From Tethya wilhelma (lineage: Eukaryota > Porifera > Demospongiae > Tethyida > Tethyidae), in assembly GCA_964030475.1 (NCBI GenBank), contig CAXIPT010000003.1, positions 11,300,295-11,364,294 of the forward strand: a stretch of 64,000 bases of DNA, in the 5' to 3' direction. The notes under the pieces were generated by a model. The model did no database searches. It worked only from the letters and a program-made list of their open reading frames with translations, and was not told the origin of the DNA. Below are positions 46,963 to 62,100 of this stretch, piece by piece (positions within the stretch are counted from its first letter, which is position 1; each line of letters starts with the position of its first letter). The translations under genes and the position numbers were made by a program.

Positions 46963-48483
46963 ATGATTCTGACGACCTTCACCGGTGCACAATTAAGTCC
47001 AGAGCATGCAGCTGTGATCATGAATACACAGCTACAGAAGACAGGGTGTTTCTATTGCAACCAGGAAGGCCACATCAAAAGAGACTGTCCTAAGAGGAAG
47101 AGTGACCAGCTGGCTCGTCTGACCTGCTTTCAGTGCGGTGGCACAGGGCACTTCAAGAGAGACTGCCCTTCTCTGACCAAAGAAACCACGCGGAGAAAAG
47201 AACACCATTCCTCTGCAACTACAAAGGCTCCTACTCCACAAGTACAGCCACCAAAGCAAACTGCAACAAGTTCAAAATGTGCTGGCTCAGGTAACGTTAA
47301 AGATGATATCCTTTCCTCAAGCCAGTGGCCTAGTCTGTCCAACAAACCTGAGAAGAAGAGGAGCATGGGTGTTTGGGATTCCCCTTCAAAACCTATGACA
47401 TCATCCACTTCTAATAGCAATCCACAATCAAAAGTGGCCGACACTAGGTCGAATCCACCACCATCCTCAGTCCAAACACAACAACAACATCCCACACCTA
47501 ACGGAAAAGCAAATGAAAAATGTCCGACTATTTCATCACCTCCTCTTCACACTAGTGCAGCTACAACGCCACAGCCCCTCCCTGACAAGCATCCTCACTT
47601 CAAGCCTGGACCAGGAGTTGACAGAGACAATGGAGCCAAGATGTCTCCGAGAGTTCCCTTTCCTCCCTTCATCGACACTCACTGTCATCTAGAGTATGTC
47701 TTTGATCGCTACGAACATCGTGGAAGTTTTGCAGAATTTTCGAGAATGCAAAAATATCCGAAAAACTTTGACGGTTGCATCACGACATTTTGCGATCCTG
47801 CTGCCTTTTCGAGTTCGTTTGGTACGTGGAGTGAACTGTTAACGGAACCAAATGTATGGGGTACATTTGGTATTCATCCTCACAATGCTAAGTACTACTA
47901 CAGCAATGGAATAGAGTTGGAGGACAAACTGTTGAAATGTCTCGAACACCCGAAATGTGTCGCCTTTGGTGAAATCGGTCTCGACTATTCGGATCACTCT
48001 CCCTCTGATTCTCGGACCCAGAGAGATATACTTCAGCACCAGTTACAACTGGCCTTGCCGTTCAACAAACCACTGGTCATTCATTGTCGTGATGCTGAAG
48101 AGGAACTTCATCACATTCTATCGAAACACGTACCGAGTGATTGGTTCATTCATCTTCACTGTTTCACGGGAAGTCTCAAAACGGCCCAACAATTCTTGAA
48201 AGATTTTCCTAACCTTTATTTTGGGATGTGTGGCAATGTCACAAATCAGAGACAAACCTATTTGAGACGAGTGGCCACCGAAGTTCCCCTCGGAAGGCTC
48301 CTGGTAGAGACTGATGCTCCCTACATGGCTCCTTACAATCTACCGAAGGCTCTTTGGTGCCGTTTCAGTCATCCAGCACTAGCTTTTTACGTGGCCAAAG
48401 AGATTGCCAGGTTAAAGAAGGCCGACCTGGTGGATGTGCTGGGAACTGTGAGAGAGAACACCAGAGCTGTTTATGGTGTATGA
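46963..48483 (+). CDS. TatD-family metal-dependent hydrolase with two CCHC zinc knuckles (TATDN2-like)
   Basis: Single exon, 506 aa from ATG 46963 (an upstream GTG at 46957 is unlikely as a start). Residues about 28-45 (CFYCNQEGHIKRDC) and about 55-70 (CFQCGGTGHFKRDC) are CX2CX4HX4C knuckles, which bind single-stranded nucleic acid. About 70-230 is low complexity. The hydrolase follows: FIDTHCHLEY (metal-binding HxH), GIHPHNA, FGEIGLDYS (metal Glu), LVIHCRDAEEEL, FIHLHCFTG, and LLVETDAPYMAP (metal Asp). TatD proteins are 3'-5' DNA/RNA exonucleases, so the knuckles would add nucleic acid affinity. AATAAA at about 48,562. The C-terminal half resembles animal TATDN2; the knuckles are unusual in that family as I know it. 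Confidence 0.9.
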   Translation: MILTTFTGAQLSPEHAAVIMNTQLQKTGCFYCNQEGHIKRDCPKRKSDQLARLTCFQCGGTGHFKRDCPSLTKETTRRKEHHSSATTKAPTPQVQPPKQTATSSKCAGSGNVKDDILSSSQWPSLSNKPEKKRSMGVWDSPSKPMTSSTSNSNPQSKVADTRSNPPPSSVQTQQQHPTPNGKANEKCPTISSPPLHTSAATTPQPLPDKHPHFKPGPGVDRDNGAKMSPRVPFPPFIDTHCHLEYVFDRYEHRGSFAEFSRMQKYPKNFDGCITTFCDPAAFSSSFGTWSELLTEPNVWGTFGIHPHNAKYYYSNGIELEDKLLKCLEHPKCVAFGEIGLDYSDHSPSDSRTQRDILQHQLQLALPFNKPLVIHCRDAEEELHHILSKHVPSDWFIHLHCFTGSLKTAQQFLKDFPNLYFGMCGNVTNQRQTYLRRVATEVPLGRLLVETDAPYMAPYNLPKALWCRFSHPALAFYVAKEIARLKKADLVDVLGTVRENTRAVYGV

Positions 48484-48673
48484 AGGAATCACGCATGTTT
48501 GGAATTGTGGTTACATCTTTTTTAGTTAGTTTGTTTTGTACAATTTGAATTCACTGAATGAATAAAATATTTTTTTAAATAGAATTTCAACCTGTGTGGT
48601 ATATACAATTTGTTTGTCTATACAATTATGTGGGTGTGTTGTGTGAAGATTAAGTGCATGCATGTGAGTGTTG

Positions 48674-49316
48674 TCAGTGAACAACAGGATTGAGAGGTTC
48701 TGCTCTGATTTCTGACAAGTTTATTTCTGCTTCCATTTCTTCGTCTATTTCACCAACAACAGCACTGAGCATAGATGTATGCATGTGTGTGTGCATTTAT
48801 GAGAATAACCTTATACATGTGCTACATCATAAAGGGACCATGACCAAGTACACCCTTATACATGTACATTACCTTCATTAAGTACATACCCAATATGTAT
48901 ACCCTAATGACTCACATGTTATCTCCTCTGATAATGTACAAGCCAAGCTGCACTACCTCCACACCTGCACCTGATGAATACACCCTCTCATGACTGCCAG
49001 CCAAAATAAGATTGATTGTCTGATCAAACCCCTTCAGCGTACCCTGATGTCAGTTAGGACAGACCGGGAGTATAGGGTAACTCATTTAATCACACAAATA
49101 ACTCATTTATCATACTTACCACAATCACTCGACCGTCTGAAGTGATCACTGACACAGTCTCTGATGGAAATTTTCGTCAAGTTTGAAAATTCTCTGAAAA
49201 ATTTCATTCATTTGCAGCATAGAAAAGATTACAGTAAACCTTGCATGCAATTGACTAATACTCTTTTGAACGACAAGGATACTATTCACTAATGGTTCAA
49301 GTGTATTCACTGCCAT
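48674..49316 (-). CDS. LSM8: U6 snRNA-associated Sm-like protein LSm8
   Basis: Four exons: 49283-49316, 49120-49160, 48916-49043, 48674-48764. They total 294 nt and give 97 aa, as in other animals (96). It is a subunit of the nuclear LSm2-8 ring that binds the 3' end of U6 snRNA in splicing. The Sm fold motifs read TVSVITSDGRVIVGTLKGFD and GLYIIRGDN, and the conserved LSm8 C terminus IRAEPLNPVVH ends the chain. The first exon is only 34 nt (MAVNTLEPLVN plus one base), split in phase 1. Confidence 0.93.
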
Positions 49317-49700
49317 TCTCTGCCTCAGAAGCGCGCTCAGAAGTAGGTCTTCAAGTTGCAAACCTGACACATGTTCATCGCACCAACGCAAGGGGTTAAA
49401 AATTAATTGCTAATAAGCCACGCCTCTTTTAATCATTTCCGGTCACGTGTGGTCCATGTGACAACACAAAGAGGATATTGTAGACGTGGCAGTGGCCAAC
49501 GTGGATCCTGACAACATCAAAAAAGTGCTTTTCTCGTCCACCACATCGAGATATACAGCGTCACCGCCTTGAGAAGTACTACTAAAACCCACTGGTGACT
49601 GAAAGCAGCTCAAAAAGAAAGAATCTTCAACTAGTTTTGTATAATTATCAAGAGAATAAAGATACAGTAGCTAAATTTGAACTTCACATCTTTGTCAGTC
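49317..49700. promoter_or_regulatory. Probable bidirectional promoter, LSM8 / ARF
   Basis: 384 bp between divergent starts. It contains a CACGTG-type E-box (ggtcacgtgtgg at about 49,441) and GC-richer sequence to 49,570, which may be 5' untranslated exon of the ARF gene. No protein is supported here. Confidence 0.4.
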
Positions 49701-51548
<1,848 letters not shown>

Positions 51549-51937
51549 ACACAGTAATATTTACTGTCTAGAAATTATTATTTGTATATGTGTAAACATT
51601 TTTTTCAAAAATAATGTGCATGGTAAAGGTTGCTATAACAGTATATATGAAATTGTTGAACTTTTACAAGTGATGACACTTTACCACGGTTTCCTTTGAC
51701 GCATGCCAGCTAGCCTCGGAACCTTAATTGTTATATTATTTATCACAACATACACAACTTAATTGCATGGGCTCTAGATCTATTGACTTGAGCCAGTATT
51801 TATACTAATCTGTGATTGTACACTACAATAATAACAAAACAGCATTCAGAACGCACAGCATAAACAACATGATCACCGACTCATAAACACTAGCATTGAC
51901 TACATGGTTATAGTAATATTTTACATTTATAAAAGAT
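51549..51937. other. 3' flank of ARF gene
   Basis: The first 140 bp is shared with the downstream copy (52,231-52,378). No further gene seen. Confidence 0.4.
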
Positions 51938-52082
51938 GAATGAACACACAGGTAGCAATGTGACTCATGTAGACTTAAAATTTGCCTCAGCTACACACGA
52001 CATCTAGGTGCACCATGGAGTTCATTCATTTCACCTTCTCACTTTAAAGCAGTGTTTCAAGATTAATGCATTGCTGACGTTA

Positions 52083-52141
<59 letters not shown>

Positions 52142-52378
52142 TGCTCTTTCAGTGGTACATCCAGTCAACATGTGCCACTCAAGCTACTGGGCTCTATGAA
52201 GGTTTAAACTGGCTCTTAACACAACTTTAGAAGGCTCGGTCAGTAATATTTAGAAATAATTATTATTTGTATAATATTATGTGTACATTTTTTTTCAAAA
52301 TGATGTGCATGGTAAAGGTTGTTAAAACAGTGTGTATGAAACTGTAGAACTTACACAAGTGATAACACTTTACCAGTT
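51938..52378 (+). repeat. Diverged tandem copy of the ARF last intron-exon-3' flank
   Basis: Matches 51,198-51,687 in the same orientation with scattered substitutions and indels. It contains intron sequence with a CA run, the exon, and the beginning of the 3' flank. Confidence 0.85.
52153..52230 (+). CDS. Second copy of the ARF last exon (alternative or dead)
   Basis: After ctctttcag the frame [21 protein letters not shown] continues to LTQL and a TAG, five residues short of the normal end. It keeps an acceptor, phase 0 and the CAT guanine-binding motif, so it could serve as an alternative terminal exon. GTG is changed to ATG (Gly to Ala at QGTG) and Asp to Asn (LDW to LNW). With no upstream exons of its own it is otherwise a pseudo-exon. 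Confidence 0.5.
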   Translation, partial: WYIQSTCATQATGLYEGLNWLLTQL

Positions 52379-53156
52379 TCAAGGAGAACAGAAACACCTG
52401 ACCCCACTTCACCAGTAGTCTTATGTACAATCATGAATTGTTCTTTGGCTTAGTATACTCATGAGTAAACAACATTCAACTCTAAACTAAGGTGTACTTT
52501 AGTCAGTAAACAAAAATTTATTGATTCTAAAACACTTCATGTATAGATGTCTACAGTAGGCATTTTTACTTTAAAAAAAAAACAAAAACAACTACAGAAT
52601 AAACAAAAACAGATTCTTATTCTGAAATACATTTAAACAGACTGTGAGCTACACTGAATGTCTTTCTCAACCTCATAGGTAAGAATCATTTCTTGTTAGC
52701 TCAGAATCTCTTGATCTCTCTGTGTAAAGGCCTGAATAAGTTAGACATTGTATTAAACAATTATAGGAATCTCCATTATGCCAAGTTGGTGCATAACACG
52801 AGCTTAAGCATATACATGCAGTGGGGGTTGTAACAGTAAGTTACAGTTGTTCCACATCAAGTTAGCATAATTATAGTGCCATGATTCTGCGGATTATCAG
52901 ACAACCAAAACTGAGTTGATCACGATGCCAACAAGCAAAAAAGCACACCATGCACATGTGATCGCTAAAATTGAGTATCGCCATTAATAATTATTGTTTC
53001 AAGTCCCACACAAATGATCACATGGCTTGCCAAAAACATTCAAGGGTCAGTTATCATGAATCATGATTAAACGATAGGCTGTGGTGGCATTAGTATATTC
53101 TGACAAGACGCCTTCACGGTACACATCCAGCACAAATATTGAATAACTTACTTTAT
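52379..53156. other. AT-rich spacer
   Basis: Between the ARF exon copy and the death-domain gene. No open frame with support and no recognised repeat. Confidence 0.4.
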
Positions 53157-56100
53157 TCAACTGAAGTGAAAGAAGCCAGTAAGCTCTTCACTCAATCCAG
53201 CCTGCTCTGCATCCTCCAGACACTGGATGAGAGTCTCCCAGGTGATGGGTAGCTCCAGTTCACTCTCTCCATTCAGCCATTTTGTGAGGACCTCTGTCAC
53301 TGCTCCTTTGGAATCATGGCTGAAGTCTCTTCTCAGAGAGTTAATCACTGGTGGACCAAATCCTAGAGTTATTGCCAGCTGCTCCCACTCAGCAGCTGCA
53401 CTCTCAATCACTTTCATTTGCTTTTCTCCATGTTTTAAGCATTGCAGCAACTTTAGAGTTGGTTTCTCACCTATATAAAAAATTTATGGTAGATTGACAT
53501 GATATAGTATCATACAATCATGTGATAAATTTAACGTTATAAATGGCTCACATGTATGGTAGCTACATGCATGCTGGAACATGTGGATTCAAAACAATCA
53601 TATACACATGAACACTTACTCTTCTCTGGAAGTAGCTCAAGCTCAGCAATGTTAATTGGTACTTTACTGTCTCCAATATCATCTTCTAAAGTCCTTGGCT
53701 TTGATGATTTATTCAATTTTCCAGCTAAAGTCTGTGTGTTTGAAAATTATGACAGGTAATTTGAAATAATATATAAACTTATATATATGACTGCACAAAC
53801 TAATCAGTTGAGATCATGTACAAGACATGCAGTCATAGTGTATTATAATGTCCTTACCAGGGGGTTTCTTCCTGCAAATACACTAAACTCATCCAATTTC
53901 TTTCTCAAGCTCTTGTAGGTCCCTCCACTCTCAGCTCTCCAGATTCTCAAGAGTGGGAGGATCTCTTGTGAAGCTGAGGAAGTGTGAGCTTCATACTCAG
54001 GACAAAGCATCCTGGCAAACAGATTGAAGTCTTTCGTCTTTGCCTTTGCAAGTCGTGAGAGAAAAGTGTTTGAAACGATCTCTGTGTCTTGTCCAAATAT
54101 TTCCCAGAGGATGTTTTCTCCTAATCCAGCATAAGGTTCACTGTGGATCAACTTTTCAAGAAGGATTGTTCCAGTTGGTCTAATAACAGCAGCAGATGGT
54201 CTTCCATCAACAACAGCTCTAGAAGTGTTAAGCATTGAAAACAGCTCCAGTTTTGAGACTGGTTCAAGAGGGTATTGTCTACACTGAAAAGGATCAATGA
54301 ATGACTCAGACGTGGTGATACTGCTACAAAATTCCTCAGCTGCTTTCAGAACTTGTCCAATGATTTGAGATCGAAGATGAACAAGATCAGCAATGGCTGC
54401 TTCTCCACATCTCATTAAAACAACAACTGCCTTGTTGTCAGGAAGCACCTCAACTAGTGTCTCCACTCCACGATCATTACCCCAGAATATTCCACTCTTC
54501 CAGATCGAGCAGTTTCGCTGAATGGCTGGATTGGACTGACTTTTGTCTTCTTCAGCCATTGGAAAAGGATGAGTTGCTGCCATCCTTAGAATGAGAACTT
54601 GAAGAAATCGTGACGTGAAAAAGCGCTCTTGTTTTTCAGTTGAGCAATAGAGTATCCACCCAAAATGATGATCGTACTGTGACTTGTCATCCCAAACATT
54701 TGCAGGAACATTCAGACTAATAAGAGCAGGAAACAAAAAGTATCGCTCTCCAGAATCATGTGTTGATGGTTCATTTACAACACATGTTTTGTGCTCTGCA
54801 GTGATATTGTGAAGAATCTCAGGATCAGATATTTCATGACAGAATTCTAAACAAGAAAGATATTTGGTCAGTAGCTCTGGGTTGTGTTTAGGAAAACTCT
54901 TAGTAATACTGGACAATGGTACTACTCCTGTACTGCAGGTACACTGAGTGATGACTGTGTGTTGCTTGAAGTGCTCAGGAGCAAATATGCTTCCAGAAAC
55001 TTGCTCTAGAAGATACTTCTTGTCAATAACCACCCAGCTCTGTTCAATGTTGTGTGAATCCTTCAGGAATAAGATGTGTCCTCTGTCATTAAGTTCATCA
55101 CAAATTTTACAGAGTGGATGTAAGCTATCTGGAATGAAACTTGAGACAGAGTCAGTGTCAGATGAATTCTCAAATTCATCTGCAATTTTGGCTTGAATCT
55201 GTTCCATATTAATGGCAAATGATTCTCTGAATTTGTCCACAAGATACACATAAAAGCAATGAGCATTGAAAGTGATGGTTTCTCTTACTCGTAGGACATT
55301 ACAGCTTGTCTTTAGACATTGACGAAGTTCACTCATACCACGAGACTTTGGATACTGGCAGTCCATGGTGATGAAACCAGCTAGTACAAACTTTGGCATC
55401 TGGATTGTGGTGTTGACTTGCAAAGATTTGATCTTGAATGTTGGATTTTCTCCTCTCTTTTTAAGAACACCGGCATGGCTACCTACAATGATGACATGAG
55501 GCTCACTGGTGACTGAGGTACATTGGTTCTCTAAAAATGTTAGCCAATAGAGGATGGATGTCACAATGTCATCTTCAGTCTCACAAAGATCTACTACAAG
55601 TAGAAAAATTGGAGGAAAGGAATGAATAGCATTCTTTAGTACAGCAGCATGACTACCATAGAACTCTCTTTGTCCAGCAAAGTCATAAAATGTGACATAT
55701 CCATACTCTTTGCTCTGATACTCGTGAGGGACAATACCAGCTGTCCTTTCATCCTGTCCTGTTACTTTCTGCTTTGGTATGAACACACGTCCAAAGAATG
55801 AGCTTTCTTTTTGGAGAGCTGCAGTGAGAGTACTCTTACCAGCATTAGGATTACCAACTACAAATACTTTAACTGGAGTTTGTAGAGATCCTTTTAGCAC
55901 TTTGGTATGATCTTTGTACATGTCACTTGCATGTGCTCCATGTCTAATGAGCTCGATAATGATAGCTGGTGACCGTTTGGTAGATGCTACTTCTAGGGGA
56001 GTTACACCATCCTTGTTTGTGGCATTTGGGTCACAGTCAGCAGCTGTCAAAAGGTGTTTTACTGCATCAAAACTTGATTCTTGGCATGCTTCATGAAGTG

Positions 56101-58126
56101 GTGTGTTTCCTTCATTGTCAACTACATTGCTGTGTGCTCCGTGCTGGATGAGCTCTTGTATGATTTGAGGGTACCAAGGAGAGGTTATTTGAAGTGGAGT
56201 TAGTCCTATGTTTTTAACGTTAGGATCGCATTCTACTTTGGTCAAGAGACGTTTGACAGAGTCAAGATTTCCAGTCAGACATGCGATGTGAAGTGGAGTG
56301 TTACCATCACTGTCAATTACAATACGTTGCAGACCACGTGAAAAAAACTCATTCATAATTTCTAACTTCACAGTGCGCTTGTCAAGATGATTTGTTATCA
56401 CTTGGAAAGGAATGCATTCATCTTTGTTTTTGGCATATGGGTCAACCTTAGTTAGATTTAAGAGAAACTTGACAGTGTCTAGATTTCCAGTCTGACAAGC
56501 TATATGAAGCAGGGTGTTGCCATTATCCGCATTGACCACATTTGGATCAGCACCACATGTAATGAGCTCTTTTAATATGTGATTGTAGGATAGCGATGTA
56601 ACTTGTAGTGGAGTAAGTCCTTTCTTGTTCTTGATGTCAGGATCACAATCTTTGGCACCCAAGAGATACTTGACAGACTCCATAATTCCGGCCTGACATG
56701 CAGCATGGAGAGGAGTATTGCCATCACTGTCGGTCACATTGGGGTTGGCACCATGTTTAACTAGTTCCTCTATAATAACAGGGTGCTTTGAGGATGTAAA
56801 TTGAAGTGGAGTCAGTCCAGCCTTGTTTTCAACATTAGGATCGCATTCTACTTTGGTTAAGAAGTGTTTGACAGAGGCAAAATTTCCAATCTGACATGCG
56901 ATGTGTAGTGGAGTGTTACCACTATCACTGTCAGCTACAAAAGGTTGCAGACCATGTGAATAAAATTGATTCATAATTTTTAATTTAGTGCGCTCGCCAA
57001 AAACATTTGTTATAACTTGGAAAGGAATCAATTTATCCTTGTTTTTAGCATAAGCATCAACTTTCTTTATATTTAAGAGAAACCTGACAGTATCTACATT
57101 TCCAGTCTGACATGCTGTGTGAAGCAGGGTGTTACCATCATCATTGACAACGTTTGGATTGGCACCATGTGTAATGAGCTCTTTTAATATGTGATGGGAG
57201 GATAGAGATGTAACTTGAAGAGGAGTAAGTCTTTTCTTGTTCTTGATGTTTGGGTCACAATCCTTCACTGAGAGGAGACACTTGGCTGAATCTACACAAC
57301 CATATTCACATGCAATGTGTAGGGGAGTGTTCCCTCCATTGTCTATTTCACTAGAGCTAGCACCACGCACAAGAAGTTCTTTTACCAGAGTTAGACTGTC
57401 ACCCCACACAACAGAGTCATGAAGAGGTGTACGCCCACTATTGTTCTTTATATTTGGATCACATGCTGTTATACCCAAAAGACACTTGACTGCGTTCAGA
57501 TATTGAGCCCCACATGCAATATGAAGTGGAGTGTTTCCATAGCTGTCCGCTATATTGGGATTGGCACCGTGTGCAATTAGGCTGTTCATAATATCAAGAT
57601 TGGAAGAATCCTGAGACCATTTACTACTGTAACAAACATAAAAGAGGGGTGATTTGCCTAATATATCTACAGTGTTCACAGAATTGCATTCATCCTTACT
57701 GATCAGCAGGTGAACGATTTCAACCTGTTTATTCTCACATGCAAGATGTAGAGGGGTCATTTTATGCTGATCATCTTGAATATTTGGGTCACAGCGATAT
57801 TTTTCAATCAGCAACTTGGCAGTTTCGACTTGACCACACTTGCAAGCATGGCGTAAAGGAGTTAAGCCTTCTAAGTCTTTAAGATCAGGAATTCTTGCTC
57901 TTTCCTCTGGATTACATTTGTATTTATCTACTAACAGCTCTACTACATCCACCCACCCATGTTGACAGGCATAATAAAGTGGAGCCTCACCCACTATCAC
58001 ATTACTTCTGGCCTCTTTAGAATTCAGATCAGTGCCCTCTTCCAACAATTTGAGAACACTATCTTTGTTTCCAGACTGACTAGCTTTTAATAGTGCGTGA
58101 GCAGAATCACCACTATCCATAGTCAT
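53157..58126 (-). CDS. Ankyrin repeat - Roc-COR - death domain protein, gene A
   Basis: Three exons: 53858-58126, 53620-53731, 53157-53470. They total 4695 nt and give 1564 aa. From ATG 58126: about 20 ankyrin repeats to residue 740 (repeated GNTPLHIACQ, GLTPLQ, HGANPN). A Roc GTPase starts near 752 with VVGNPNAGKST, DFAGQREFYG and a weak G4 (VGSHAGV). A COR-like region (NDRGHILFL, WVVIDKKYLLEQV) follows, then a segment ending LLRIWRAESGGTYKSLRKKL. The last exon is a death domain (AAEWEQLAITLGF ... VTEVLTKWLNGE ... TWETLIQCLEDAEQAGL). The arrangement recalls DAPK1 without its kinase. From family knowledge it is probably a cytosolic GTP-regulated scaffold in cell-death or immune signalling. 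The ROCO identity is well supported, the biological role is not. Confidence 0.9.
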
Positions 58127-59134
58127 TTATACCTGTACCTTTGGCTTTATCAGGGAATGACAGGGAACTTGATGGCGTGGTCGTAGCCTCTACCATAGAT
58201 AATAATATTATAGTACTTCTGTACTATAATATCTATGCCTCTAGATCTACTATCTATGGGGTGGGGCTCGTTTGCTTTGCTCAAGATTGGATAGGTATTG
58301 GTCGTCACATTACCTAGCTAGATCTAGCAGTAGACATGATGCACAATCTTATGTATGTATGTACGTTTGGTGACGCCTTACCACAACCAAATCACATAAC
58401 AACTGTAATGATTATTTGTAATTGCAGCCAGATTTGACAACTATCATGCATGTTTGTAATGAAAAAATAAGTAATAGACCATCAGATTCTATTCTATATT
58501 ATAGTCACAAAAATTTATATTAGTTATTATTATTATGAAAAATTATAACTGTCAATCACTCAAGCAGTATCTAATGTATAAAGAAGAGATCAAATCTCCA
58601 GTCCACACCTAACTTAGTCATCAAACTGATTTCCAAGCCTATTGTTTATCTGTAAAAGGATCATGTGCATGGTATGGTGGTCAAGCAACTCAGTCTTCAA
58701 ACATTCTTACATGATGCATTGTAACCATGTGACACTGATTCAACACTATAATGAAACTTATAGTAAACTCAAATCATGTGAGGGAATTCACAAAGATAGG
58801 ACATTGTTGTAAAGATACTCCATGGAAATGCCACGACACATTGTGATACTTCAAAAAGATTGTAATCATTTCATTAATTTTTCATGATAGTGGCCTATAG
58901 AGTTTGGGAAAGCTGTTTGGAAATTTAGGGTTTTCTAGAGGACACAATGACGCATTGTTTGACTGACATTGTAGCTAGAGTTTCACTATACGACTATCTA
59001 TGCTGAGTATGCCCATGTATAGTGCACATGTGACTGCATGATAGTCATGGGTTGTAATAACAACATACCAAATATCAGAAACTATTGTCACAGTACAATA
59101 GTACTTATCATTAGATGAGTAACTCACACAATAA
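58127..59134. other. Spacer between the two Roc-COR genes
   Basis: Contains an imperfect inverted repeat at about 58,192-58,258 (accatagataataatattat ... gtactataatatctatg, and tatctatgg further on), related to the palindrome at 35,081. No gene seen in the rest. Confidence 0.45.
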
Positions 59135-62100
59135 TCATGGCAATAGTTTTGTTAGCTCTTCACTCAACCCAGCCTGCTCTGCATCCTCCAGACACTGGAT
59201 GAGAGTCTCCCAGGTGATGGGTAGCTCCAGTTCACTCTCTTCATTCAGCCATTTTGTGAGGACCTCTGTCACTGCTCCTTTGGAATCATTGCTGAAGTCT
59301 CTTCTCAGAGAGTTAATCACTGGTGGACCAAATCCAAGAGCTATTGCCAGCTGCTCCCACTCAGCAGCCGCACTCTCGATCACTTTCACTTGCTTTTTAC
59401 TATTCTTCAAGACTTGCAACGACTTTAGAGTTGGTTTCTTACCTACAAATATGAAAGGGATTATTATGACCATGTACAGCTGCTATAGATACACTCACAC
59501 AAGAGCAGTGGTGCATAGACATACACATGTGTTATTGTAGGGTTCCTTTACCTTTATCTGGGATTTCATTGATGCTTGGCACTAGTCTGTTTTGTCTTGA
59601 TGGATGTTTCAGGAGTGCTAGGGAGCTTCTTGATCTCTGTCTTCCAGCCAAAGTCTACATGTGTGCATAATTCAAGTACATGTAAGCATATGTAAATTCA
59701 TGCTAACATTGAACACTGAATGCATAAAATGCATGCATATAAAATTATCATACCAGTGGGTTTCTCCCGGCAAAGACACTGAACTCGTCCAATTTCTCTC
59801 TCAAGCTCTTGTAGGTCCCTCCACTCTCAGCTCTCCAGATCCTCAAGAGAGGGAGTATATTGTGTGAAGTGGAAGTGCTGTCATGTGCCTCAAATCCAGA
59901 GGAGAATATCTTCAAAAACAGGTCAAAATCTTGTGTTTTGGTTTTTGCGATTTGCGAGAGAACTGAGTCTGAAATTATCTCTGGCTCTTGATTCTCAAAC
60001 AGCTCCACAAGGATATCTTCTCCCAGCTCAGCATAAGGTTCGTGTTGAATTAACTTTCTAAGAAGAATTGTACCTGTGGGAACTACAACTGAAGACCTGG
60101 GGTCTCTGCGAAGGACTGATCTTGAAGTGTTTAGCATGGAAAAACGTTTCAATTTCAAGATTGGTTCAAGAGGGTACTGTCTACATTGAGAAGGATCAAT
60201 GAATGACTCAGAGGTGGTGATACTGCTACAAATTTCCTCAGCTGCTTTCAGAACTTGTCCAATGATTTGAGATCGAAGATGAACAAGATCAGCAATGGCT
60301 TCTTCTCCACATCTCATTAAAACAACGACTGCCTTGTTATCAGGAAGCACCTCAACTAGTGTCTCCACTCCACGATCATTACCCCAGAATATTCCACTCT
60401 TCCAGATTGAGCAGTTTCGCTTAAAAGCAGGATGTGAGCAGTTCGAACAAGTATGTCCTTCAAACAAAGCGAAAGAAAATGCAATCCTTAAAATGAGGAC
60501 TTGAAGAAATCGAGATGAGAAAAACTGTTCAGATCTTTCATTTGTACAACTCAACATCCAGCCGAAGTGACATCCTATATCTGAATTGTTAGTCCATACG
60601 TTTGTGGGTACAGTCAGACTAACTAGAGCAGGAAATAAAAAGTAACGCTCGTTAGAAACATGTGCATGTGGTCCATTCACAACACATATTGTATGTTCGG
60701 CAGTGATATGATGAAGAATCTCAGGATCGGAAATCTCGTGACAGAATTCAAGACAAGAAAGATATTTGATCAGTAGCTCTGGGTTGTGTTCTGGAAAGCT
60801 CTTTGCAATACTAGATAATGGTACTACTCCTGTACTGCAGGTACACTGAGTGATGACTGTGTGTTGTTTGAAGTGTTCAGGAGCAAATATGCTTCCAGAA
60901 ACTTGTTCTAGAAGATATTTCTTGTCAATTACCACCCAGCTCTGTTCAATGTTGTAGAAATCTCTAAGGAACAGGATATGTCCTCTGTCATTAAGTTCGT
61001 CACAGATTTTACACAGATGAAGTGTACTATCTGGTATGAATATCGAGATCGTATCAGTTAAGGGAGACTCTTCAAGTTCCTTTGTGATCTTTGCTTGAAT
61101 CTGCTCCACAGTAGCAGCAAAGACTCCATTGAATTTGTCAAGGAGATACACGTAAAAGCAGTGCGCACTGAAAGTGATAGCTTCTCTCATTCGTAGGGTA
61201 TTACAACTGCTCTTTAGACATTGGCGAAGTTCAGTCATACCACGAGACTCTGGATACTGGCAGTTCATTCTGATAAAACCAGCGAAAATGAATTTTGATA
61301 CAGACTGAATGTGATCATTGGCTTTCAATGATTTGATCTTGGAAGATGGATTTTCTCCTCTCTCTTTGAGCACATCGCTATGGCTACCTACGATGATGAC
61401 ATGTGGTTTACTGATCACAGATACACACTGGTTCTCTAAAAATGTCAGCCAGTAGAGGATGGATAATGGCTTCTTCTCCACATCTCATTAAAACAACGAC
61501 TGCCTTGTTATCAGGAAGCACCTCAACTAGTGTCTCCACTCCACGATCATTACCCCAGAATATTCCACTCTTCCAGATTGAGCAGTTTCGCTTAAAAGCA
61601 GGATGTGAGCAGTTCGAACAAGTATGTCCTTCAAACAAAGCGAAAGAAAATGCAATCCTTAAAATGAGGACTTGAAGAAATCGAGATGAGAAAAACTGTT
61701 CAGATCTTTCATTTGTACAACTCAACATCCAGCCGAAGTGACATCCTATATCTGAATTGTTAGTCCATACGTTTGTGGGTACAGTCAGACTAACTAGAGC
61801 AGGAAATAAAAAGTAACGCTCGTTAGAAACATGTGCATGTGGTCCATTCACAACACATATTGTATGTTCGGCAGTGATATGATGAAGAATCTCAGGATCG
61901 GAAATCTCGTGACAGAATTCAAGACAAGAAAGATATTTGATCAGTAGCTCTGGGTTGTGTTCTGGAAAGCTCTTTGCAATACTAGATAATGGTACTACTC
62001 CTGTACTGCAGGTACACTGAGTGATGACTGTGTGTTGTTTGAAGTGTTCAGGAGCAAATATGCTTCCAGAAACTTGTTCTAGAAGATATTTCTTGTCAAT

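Noticed and set aside
49146..49391. 81 aa minus frame over LSM8 exon 1
   Set aside because: It reads through the first LSM8 intron. The spliced 97 aa LSm8 protein explains the region better.
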